Assembly: GCA_002699125.1 (NCBI GenBank)
Contig: PABI01000123.1
Coordinates: forward strand, 186,001 to 250,000
Direction: 5' to 3'
Length of the DNA: 64,000 nt
Origin: Anaerolineaceae bacterium
GTDB lineage: Bacteria > Chloroflexota > Anaerolineae > Promineifilales > Promineifilaceae
A program made the position numbers and the translations under genes. The notes below the pieces were generated by a model. That model worked only from the letters and a program-made list of their open reading frames with translations. It did no database searches and was not told where the DNA came from. This document shows, in pieces, positions 25,279 through 32,722 of the stretch (within the stretch, counting starts at the first letter, position 1; each line of letters begins with the position of its first letter).

Positions 25279-26184
25279 ATGGTGCAACACACGGAAGAGA
25301 AATTTGTAGAAGCAAACGGGATTCAGCTGTGCTACGACACGTTTGGCGCTGAGAGAAATCCGTCCCTGTTATTGATCATGGGGCTGGGTTCACAGATGAT
25401 TTCCTGGCCGGATGAATTTTGCGCGCAGTTGGCTCAGCAAGGCTTTTGGGTCATTCGTTTTGACAATCGGGATATTGGACGCTCAACGCGGCTCGATGAA
25501 GCAGATGTGCCCAACGTTTTGGCAGTAATGATGTCTGTCGGGATGGGGGCAGCACCTTCTGTACCCTACTTGCTCAAGGACATGGCTCAGGATACGGTGG
25601 GGCTGCTGGATGCACTAGACATTGAAAAAGCTCACGTTGTGGGGGCTTCGATGGGCGGGATGATTTTGCAAGAACTGCTTATTCGTCATCCCGAGCGCGT
25701 CCTAACCGCCACATCTATTATGTCAACGACTAGCGATCCTTCCTTGCCCCAACCCAAACCAGAAGCAATGGCCATCTTAACCACGCCCGCCCCGATAGAA
25801 CGAGACAAATACCTTGATCATGCCGTTGGCATATGGCGCGTTTTACACGGGGATGTATTTCCGATTAGGGAAGAGGAAATACGAACCATTGCGGGGCGTG
25901 CTTACGATCGTGGGTTAAGTCCGGCGGGAACAGCCCGGCAAATGGCCGCCATTTTTGCCTCTGGCAGCCGTCGAGAAGGGCTAAAAGACGTTAAGGTACC
26001 TACGCTGGTGATTCACGGCGATATTGATCCGTTGGTACCGGTGGAAGGGGGGAAGGATACGGCCGTACACATCCCCAATGCCGAACTGATGATTATTGAA
26101 GGGATGGGCCACAGCCTGCCCCTGGAAGTATGGCCCCGAATCATTAAAGCCATTGCCAACCACGCCAAACAGATTGGTGATTGA
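25279..26184 (+). CDS. Alpha/beta hydrolase
   Basis: A 301-residue alpha/beta-hydrolase fold protein. LLIMGLGSQMISWPDEF gives the oxyanion region; GASMGGMILQELL holds the nucleophilic Ser; GDIDPLVP and GMGHSLP supply the Asp and His. It resembles the esterase/lactonase group that includes RdmC and DhaA-like enzymes. A GTG at 25270 with AGGG five bases upstream is an equally possible start. It lies 22 bp after the tandem cyclase, so cotranscription is likely, and a hairpin terminator follows. Confidence 0.88.
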   Translation: MVQHTEEKFVEANGIQLCYDTFGAERNPSLLLIMGLGSQMISWPDEFCAQLAQQGFWVIRFDNRDIGRSTRLDEADVPNVLAVMMSVGMGAAPSVPYLLKDMAQDTVGLLDALDIEKAHVVGASMGGMILQELLIRHPERVLTATSIMSTTSDPSLPQPKPEAMAILTTPAPIERDKYLDHAVGIWRVLHGDVFPIREEEIRTIAGRAYDRGLSPAGTARQMAAIFASGSRREGLKDVKVPTLVIHGDIDPLVPVEGGKDTAVHIPNAELMIIEGMGHSLPLEVWPRIIKAIANHAKQIGD

Positions 26185-26186
26185 TA

Positions 26187-26242
26187 GAGATTGGACCAAT
26201 TCTATCCGGTGTGTTTTCATCAAAGAAGATTGGTCCAATCTC
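26187..26242 (+). terminator. Hairpin downstream of the alpha/beta hydrolase gene
   Basis: Perfect 14-bp arms, GAGATTGGACCAAT at 26187-26200 and ATTGGTCCAATCTC at 26229-26242. No long T run follows directly; the downstream text 'cctaaaattgattttgacat' also follows a hairpin at 54197-54230, so this may be one dispersed terminator-like element. Confidence 0.55.
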
Positions 26243-26282
26243 CTAAAATTGATTTTGACATTTCCCCCCCCTGAAAGATGAA

Positions 26283-26525
26283 TTACGATTCTGAATCTAA
26301 CTGGTTGGCCAAAAAAGCCACAAGTTCCTCAAAGCTGGCAAAGCCTTGCTCACTATTTGTGATTGTGTTGATAAGCGTAAAACGCCAGGTTGTATCCTCC
26401 TGTTGTGCGCCAGGTTCCTGCCAAAAACGCAAAATGTACGCCTGGTAATGGGGTAGTCTGGCAAATTGGGCATTTCTGGACTTACTCACGCGTTTCGCCT
26501 TATAATTGAGTTTAGTAATTGGCAA
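26283..26525 (-). CDS. Hypothetical 80-residue protein
   Basis: A small protein with HYQAYILRFWQEPGAQQEDT, WRFTLINTITNSEQGFASFE and ELVAFLANQL. This pattern (YILRFWxE ... WRFxL ... GFxxxxELxxFL) recurs, from memory, in small unassigned proteins of Chloroflexota and cyanobacteria. It is divergent from the SARP-type regulator gene, separated by about 190 bp. No function can be assigned. Confidence 0.6.
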   Translation of the reverse strand: MPITKLNYKAKRVSKSRNAQFARLPHYQAYILRFWQEPGAQQEDTTWRFTLINTITNSEQGFASFEELVAFLANQLDSES

Positions 26526-26713
26526 ACCTTGTCACCATCTTTGTGGAAAATGTTTGGCCAACTACACATAATTGGGAAGAAAAGATCTCTCATTTATCCT
26601 CAGAACAGCGTATTTTTTTGAACGAGTACCAACAATTTACGTTGCTGCCGTTAATTTATCGTTTCTGTATAAAAGCGCGGGAAACCTTTTTACATCACAG
26701 CAGGAAATGACCC

Positions 26714-29602
26714 ATGAGCCGCTTAGAAATAACGACTTTTGGGGTGCCACACATCAAAATAGACGGCCGTCCCATTGAGCAGTTATCTTCTCGAAAGGCG
26801 CAAGCCTTGCTAATTTATCTGGCTGTAACGCGGCAGCAGCATTCGCGGCAGGCGCTGGCGGGGCTGCTGTGGGGGGAGATGACAGAGACAAAAGCACGGC
26901 GCAATTTACGCGTGACCCTCACCCGTATGCGCGAGCCGCTGGAAAATCACCTCATCATCAGGCGGCGCTCTTTGCTTGTAGAGGACGCCAATGAACTATG
27001 GCTGGATGTCAACGAGTTCGAGACCTGCCTGGCCCCCGCCAACCCGACATTAGAACAATTGCAGCGCGCCGCAGCCCTGTACAAGGGTCATTTTTTGGAT
27101 GATTTTGTGCTGCGGGATGCACCGCTGTTTGAAGAATGGATACGGCCGTTGCAAGAACGGTACCGGCAAATGGCCATGGAGGCGATATACCGCCTGGCTA
27201 CCTATCACACCGAGCAAAAACAGTACAGCACCGCCATCACCTATGCCAATCGTTTACTGCTGCTTGAACCGTGGATGGAAGAAGCACACCGGCAGCTCAT
27301 GCTGCTGCTGGCTCTGAGTGGAAAGCGCAGCGCCGCCCTGACACAGTATGAATCGTGCTGCGAGATGCTGCTAGAAGAACTTGGCGTCGAGCCGGCGGCG
27401 GCCACCGTCGCTTTGTATGAGCAGATTCTCCGCGAAGAAATTCAGCCAGATGCTCAACCGATTTCAGTCGAAACCAGTACACCTGTACGAGCTGCGCCGG
27501 TTCAGATTCCGGCAGCCGTGAAGCATTTCGTGGGGCGGTCTACCGAAGCAGCAGACATCGAAAAAGCGCTGTGTGCGGCAGACAGCTTGCCGGTGCAAGC
27601 CCTGGTGGGGATGGGCGGCATTGGCAAATCATCCCTGGCGATTCAGCTGGCGCGGGCGGTGCAAAAGGCCTTCCCCGACGGCGTTTTGTGGGCCAATGCC
27701 GCCAGCAGCGAGCCGATGGCCATTTTAGAAAGCTGGGCGGCGGCCTATGGCTACGATTTCACCCGCATTGCCGATTTAGAAAGCATGGCGGCCGCTTTTC
27801 GCGGGGTGCTGGCGGAGAAGCAAGTGCTGATCGTGCTGGATGACGTGACGAGTGTGTCGCGCATACGGCCGTTGCTGCCCGGCGGCGATCAATGTCGTGT
27901 CCTGCTAACCACGCGTGACCAGGACTTGGCCCGCGCCTTAAATGCCCAGGTGTGGCCCCTGCGCGAACTGTCGCCGGAAAACGGCCGTTTGCTGCTCAGC
28001 GCCATCCTGGGTCAGAATCGGGTCTCCGCCGAAGCGGACGCTGCCGATGAGATTTGTGCTCTGCTGCAAAATTTGCCGCTGGCCCTGGAAATCACAGCGC
28101 AGCGGCTAAAGTCTCGCCCCCGGCGACAGCTGGCCGAGATGGCTCAGCGGCTGCGCGACGAGACGCAGCGATTGTCGCTGCTCAAAATCAGCGACCGCGA
28201 GGTGCGCATTTCGTTTTCTGTCAGTTGGGAGGCACTGGACGCAGAGCGCCGGCGGGTATTTGCCCTGATTGGTTTGTTTAACGGCCGTTCCTTCACCGCC
28301 GAAGCGATGGCCCACATTGCCGACATGGCGCAGTATCCGGCTGAGGATCGCCTGTTTGACCTGGTGAATCTGTCGCTGCTGCGCGAGGAAGAGGGGCGGC
28401 GCTACCGACAGCATCCGCTGCTGGCTGATTTTGCCCGCGAGCAGTTGGGGGAGGATGAGGGGGAGGGATACGGCCGTTTTGCCAGCTACTACCTCCACTT
28501 TGCCCAACAAAACCAGCATGACTACGATGCCCTCCGCCCCGAATGGGATAACCTCGTGGCCGCTATGGCCGCCGCCCATGCCCACCAGCTGTGGCAAACC
28601 GTCATCGATTTTGCCGACGCCCTGCACGATGCCTGGTTTACACGCGGCCGTTTCTCTCAGGCCCGAATAGGATACAAATGGGCAAAACTGGCTGCGGCTG
28701 AAATAAAAAGTCCTAAACAACATGCGGATAGTTGCTTTTATTGGGGTTTAGCCTGTCTTGAACAAAGCCATTATGAAGAGGCTATTTCGCTGTTCAATCA
28801 ATGCCTGGCTGAATATCAGAGAATTGAAGATTTAGCAGGAATGGCGAAAGTTCAGGCTAATTTGGCAAGGATTGCTTTGAATCAAGCTAGATATAATGAT
28901 GCTGCCGAGTTATTTGCATTTAGCAAGCTAATTAAAGAGGAAATTAAGGATCAAACCGGAATCGCCGAAATTATGAAAGGTGAAGCACGTCTGGCTTACC
29001 GGCTTGGCGATTATGCGAAGGCATACGAAGTTGGCTGCAATGCATTATCAATCTATGAAACAGTTGATGATAAGTTAGGCATTATTCAAACGCTAGGTCT
29101 CCTGGTCAATAGCCTGATTGAATTGCACCGGCGTGGAGACGACAGACTTGCCCTTGCCAGATCATATAGTATACGTGCTTTGAGTTTGGCGGAAATGGTG
29201 CAGGATCAAGGTGAATTAGCAGTGGCGCGATATGGTTTATCACGTGTGCTAACATTATCTGGTCAATACGCTGCCGCAGAAGAAGAGGCAAATCAAAGCC
29301 TCCTATTACTCGAAAAGATGGGGGATCGCCGAACGCAAGCAGCTGTCTTGATGCATTTAAGTGAAAGTTATTTTTACCAGAAAAATTATCATGCTGCCTT
29401 GAAAACAGCGTACACTGCTAATCCAATCGTTTCAGAGCTGAACGCCAAGGACCTCGAAGCAGTAAACTGGTGGAATATTGGCCATTTTCACAATGCCCTG
29501 GCAGAGCATGATCAAGCAAAGGCTGCCTGGTCATGCTCTCTTCAAGTTGCCCAAGAAATCAATGATCAAGCACTTTTGCAGCGTTTACGACCGCTTTTAT
29601 GA
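26714..29602 (+). CDS. SARP/BTAD transcriptional regulator with NB-ARC ATPase and TPR repeats
   Basis: A 962-residue AfsR-type regulator. It has an N-terminal winged helix (residues about 1-95), a bacterial transcriptional activation domain with helical repeats (about 97-240), an NB-ARC ATPase with P-loop GMGGIGKSS near residue 300 and LIVLDDV, and C-terminal TPR repeats (about 650-960). Such proteins sense a signal through the ATPase/TPR region and activate nearby genes. The base composition shifts sharply at about 28680: the TPR part is AT-rich, like the genes that follow. Target genes are unknown. Confidence 0.9.
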   Translation: MSRLEITTFGVPHIKIDGRPIEQLSSRKAQALLIYLAVTRQQHSRQALAGLLWGEMTETKARRNLRVTLTRMREPLENHLIIRRRSLLVEDANELWLDVNEFETCLAPANPTLEQLQRAAALYKGHFLDDFVLRDAPLFEEWIRPLQERYRQMAMEAIYRLATYHTEQKQYSTAITYANRLLLLEPWMEEAHRQLMLLLALSGKRSAALTQYESCCEMLLEELGVEPAAATVALYEQILREEIQPDAQPISVETSTPVRAAPVQIPAAVKHFVGRSTEAADIEKALCAADSLPVQALVGMGGIGKSSLAIQLARAVQKAFPDGVLWANAASSEPMAILESWAAAYGYDFTRIADLESMAAAFRGVLAEKQVLIVLDDVTSVSRIRPLLPGGDQCRVLLTTRDQDLARALNAQVWPLRELSPENGRLLLSAILGQNRVSAEADAADEICALLQNLPLALEITAQRLKSRPRRQLAEMAQRLRDETQRLSLLKISDREVRISFSVSWEALDAERRRVFALIGLFNGRSFTAEAMAHIADMAQYPAEDRLFDLVNLSLLREEEGRRYRQHPLLADFAREQLGEDEGEGYGRFASYYLHFAQQNQHDYDALRPEWDNLVAAMAAAHAHQLWQTVIDFADALHDAWFTRGRFSQARIGYKWAKLAAAEIKSPKQHADSCFYWGLACLEQSHYEEAISLFNQCLAEYQRIEDLAGMAKVQANLARIALNQARYNDAAELFAFSKLIKEEIKDQTGIAEIMKGEARLAYRLGDYAKAYEVGCNALSIYETVDDKLGIIQTLGLLVNSLIELHRRGDDRLALARSYSIRALSLAEMVQDQGELAVARYGLSRVLTLSGQYAAAEEEANQSLLLLEKMGDRRTQAAVLMHLSESYFYQKNYHAALKTAYTANPIVSELNAKDLEAVNWWNIGHFHNALAEHDQAKAAWSCSLQVAQEINDQALLQRLRPLL

Positions 29603-29612
29603 AGGGTATTCA

Positions 29613-31100
29613 TTAGCCAGCACATACACCTCCAGTGGCCTCACAATCAGGTCCTTTAACGGTCCAGCCACCGGCATCTAATACTAATAACCATCCTTCC
29701 CCCTTTCCTTTGGCTGGAATAGTCTTGTTATTTGAAAGAGTCTCAAGGCGATTCCTAACTTCATCCATTGGCAAACCAGTGTGTCCGATGTTGTGACCAA
29801 CAGGATTATCATTGAGTTTTAGTTGTGTGTCTGCCTCCCTCCATTTTAGGGTTGCTATGTTGTCAGTACATGCTCTGTCTTCTTTCTCGCTCTCATACCA
29901 TTTAACAAAAGCCAAATACAGTGCTTCCAATTCTTGGTGTAGAATTTCGTGATCCGGCAGAGATTCAAGATCATTTGTAGTCTCATCTTTGAAATTTGGT
30001 GCCCAATTGCCGTACGTTTTTGCGGGAAGCAGATCATTTAATATCGACTTAACAATGTAGTCTATGGGTTTTTGTGATTCCTTTATTTCACCACCAGTTG
30101 TAATAGCTTCAGTTACGGTTTTCAGTTTACGCTCATATGTTTCAAACTTGTCAGACTCTCCTCTTAGCCCTATTGCCCATTCTTCATCTAAATCTTCTAA
30201 GTCACTCTTTCTTAATGAAAGATGGGCAAGCCAATCTTGATTTAGCTTCTCCATCCATTGGGTTTCATTATTTGGATCCACCGCTAGAAGCGTGTTTTGG
30301 TAAATAAATGGCCGCAAGAGAGGTGTGGGATGCTCTCCGTCATCTTTATAAAATTGTTCTAGTGTTCGCCGTTTTTGTAAATCTTGGAAGTCTAGAGCCA
30401 TAACCAAACCAGCAGTTAAAGCGCCATATACATCAGCAAATATCTCTTCAATCCAATTCTCGGCCCATGATGGAATGACTTCGCTGGCGTTATTTGCAGT
30501 TTCTATCATGCTTGCTGCCCAAGCAAATAGAGACTGATTGTTATGTTTACCTAAGCGATACACATAATGCCCGACCTCATGGGGAATAGCAAGCAAATCC
30601 CGCTCGTTATGAATACAGGAATAGGGAATACCTACCAAGATTATTGGTGCATAGGGAATGACTCGAATAGAGGTTGACTTTTGAAAATAAGTCAAAATGA
30701 TAGGCTTTTGCTCCAATAGTTTATGAGCAATGGCTAAATCCAAAGCCTTCCATACGAGACAATCAACTTCTGTCAAAAATTTGTTAAATTTGGTACCACG
30801 TTGTCTAGCAATTTTTTCCATTATTTCAATATCAAAGCCTATTTGATCGATAATAATGTTTAATGTGCTTTCGGGTGAAAAATTAGGGTGTGACTCTAAC
30901 TGCCCATTGGCAAATCCCTCAATAAAAAAATTAGCTTGTTTTTGAAGAAAAACATCTAAACAATTCATTAATGCCCAAACAATTTCCTGCCATGTGTCCA
31001 TTTCATCCACACCTAAAGGATCGTAAAATCTTTTAAAATCTCTTAGGTATGTAATTAATCCCTCGCGGCGAGCTGACCAAACCTCTTTGGTTTTCAACAT
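29613..31100 (-). CDS. Zincin-like protein with HEVGH motif
   Basis: A 495-residue protein, no family recognised. His174-Glu-Val-Gly-His178 (LLAIPHEVGHYVYRLG) is a zinc-metallopeptidase HExxH motif, and EEIFADVYGA about 45 residues later offers the third acidic ligand, as in gluzincins. No signal peptide is visible, so it is probably cytoplasmic. Low GC and codon use differ from most of the window and match the broken phosphoesterase gene next to it, which suggests joint acquisition. It converges on the SARP-type gene with a 10-bp gap. Confidence 0.65.
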   Translation of the reverse strand: MLKTKEVWSARREGLITYLRDFKRFYDPLGVDEMDTWQEIVWALMNCLDVFLQKQANFFIEGFANGQLESHPNFSPESTLNIIIDQIGFDIEIMEKIARQRGTKFNKFLTEVDCLVWKALDLAIAHKLLEQKPIILTYFQKSTSIRVIPYAPIILVGIPYSCIHNERDLLAIPHEVGHYVYRLGKHNNQSLFAWAASMIETANNASEVIPSWAENWIEEIFADVYGALTAGLVMALDFQDLQKRRTLEQFYKDDGEHPTPLLRPFIYQNTLLAVDPNNETQWMEKLNQDWLAHLSLRKSDLEDLDEEWAIGLRGESDKFETYERKLKTVTEAITTGGEIKESQKPIDYIVKSILNDLLPAKTYGNWAPNFKDETTNDLESLPDHEILHQELEALYLAFVKWYESEKEDRACTDNIATLKWREADTQLKLNDNPVGHNIGHTGLPMDEVRNRLETLSNNKTIPAKGKGEGWLLVLDAGGWTVKGPDCEATGGVCAG

Positions 31101-31319
31101 TTGTTCCTTCCTTTGAATTAGCTACAAGCAAACAGACTATTCCTGTAGCTGCAATCTCTTGCCGTATTTCAGATTGTCTAAGATTTGCGGCCAATGCCCT
31201 GACAATCATGCCTTTTGGTACCAAGGTTAATTAATGTATCGCATTGTTCGCAAACTTATTTATGACATTGTTGTCATAATTCCCTCCTTTCTATCTTTAG
31301 ATGTTTCATGTTGTTCAAC

Positions 31320-32241
31320 CTAAAGGTGCCTTGTGCGTGTATCGGTGATTGAACCATTCACACCCACATCAACCAATTTGACGGTGATGCCGGATTTTAA
31401 GGGGTATTTTTCGATAATCACGCAGTTTGCATTCTCTTCACACCACGCACCTGTATTTGCGTATACACGATTATCAGTAAAAAGGAAGTCTTTATCTATT
31501 TTTTCCCGGTGCGTGTGGCCAAAAAGTATGATGTTAAAGTCAAAATCGCGACACAACTTATCTGCATGGAATCCCAGTTCATACTCCCAGACGGCCGCTT
31601 TTAAACCTGATAAACCATACTGATGCTGCCCGTCTAAATTGCGATACTGTGCCTTGATTGCATCAATAGTTTTTGGTTGACCATCTGGCATAATGACTTC
31701 AGTTGCATTATTTGCTCGCTCTGCCAAAGCCTCAATTAATGACTCTATCAATGTGGACGGAGTTAAAGCAGCTTCCAATTACATCATCTAGGGTTGAGAC
31801 GATATCAGAGAAGGACATTGCATGGCCTGATGAAGCATATAGACGTGAGATGTAATATCCTAAGGGACGGCCGTATCCAGGGTCATTCAAATAATCAGGG
31901 TTATTAAACAAGGTATGTAAATGACCATGTTCAGCATGAGTGCGTCCAGATTTGTAAGCTGCTATCACTTGCAACCCAGGCACCTGATTTTCCAACAATG
32001 CTTTCGGTAAATCGTAGTCATGATTTCCATGAATATAGAAAACGTTTATACCTTTTTTAACTGCCTGCTCAAGACGATCGAGCTCTTCTAGATTAGCCGA
32101 CATAATTTCATCATAAGATGGCGGCACTTGCTCGGCCGGGCACACCCAATTATCAAAAACATCACCCAGCAGAACTAAATCTTTGATCTGATTTGACCTG
32201 GCTAAGTGGAGAACGGAAAGTAACTTTAAAACAAATGCCAA
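31320..32241 (-). pseudogene. Broken calcineurin-like metallophosphoesterase gene
   Basis: Two overlapping frames carry one phosphoesterase. The upstream frame (31732-32241) has VLLGDVFDNW, YIHGNHDYDLP and HAEHGH; the downstream frame (31320-31778) has FGHTHREK. A frameshift of one base near 31740-31775 splits them. The N-terminal DxH motif is also missing from the first frame, but the frame next to it just upstream (about 32242-32306) reads RRTEAHLGICF, reminiscent of the SDxHLG start. So there are at least two frame changes. A sequencing error could explain one of them; decay is more likely for both. Confidence 0.7.
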
Positions 32242-32262
32242 GATGTGCTTCCGTTCTCCTTA

Positions 32263-32309
32263 TAAGTAAATGCCTTTGGTTTTTTAAGCAACTTTCCGGC
32301 ATTTACTTA
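32263..32309. repeat. 12-bp perfect inverted repeat with 23-nt loop
   Basis: TAAGTAAATGCC (32263-32274) and GGCATTTACTTA (32298-32309). The loop holds a TTTTTT run. It lies at the 5' edge of the broken phosphoesterase gene. It could be a hairpin or the trace of an inserted element. Confidence 0.55.
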
Positions 32310-32722
32310 AGATTTGCTTATCAAAAAAGTTTAGAAACCTAGTGCGATGTTGATCTGCATCATATCTGGCGGTATGTGAATCGTACAGTGTCTGTGAAGA
32401 AAGATGTACATCACTCAAAAATATTCTCTGATAACGCGACATGTTACATTCCTCCCTTTATGGGTAATACATGTTACAAACTGGCCGAACCTGGTAAAGG
32501 GACTCTGCCAATAGCAGAGTCCCCCTTCCCTCCCAGGACACCAGGTTCCCCCAGCAACTAGGAACTACCTGTACATCGCTTGTTTTTTGCTATCCAGTAC
32601 GCTGATAATGGTTAGTTTACGGCCGTATCGTTACTTTACCGCTAATTTCTGTGCCCAAAACCGGATTGCTGGTTAAAATAAACCACATTCCACACAATTG
32701 CACACTAATTTTGGAGGCTCCC
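32310..32722. other. Intergenic region upstream of coxL
   Basis: About 410 bp without a convincing gene. It holds two copies of ACATGTTACA (near 32440 and 32470), the nested hairpin at 32487-32548, and one ACGGCCGT octamer near 32622. The coxL promoter should lie within its right end, but I see no clear -35/-10 pair. Confidence 0.5.
32487..32548. repeat. Nested double hairpin
   Basis: Outer arms GAACCTGGT (32487-32495) and ACCAGGTTC (32540-32548) enclose inner arms GGGACTCTGC (32499-32508) and GCAGAGTCCC (32514-32523) around a CAATA loop. All arms are perfect. The inner stem could act as a terminator; the nested design resembles a small mobile-element end or a structured RNA. Confidence 0.6.

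Noticed and set aside
32487..32548. Integron attC site
   Set aside because: The nested stems lack the RYYYAAC/GTTRRRY core sites in the right arrangement, and no integrase or cassette array is nearby.
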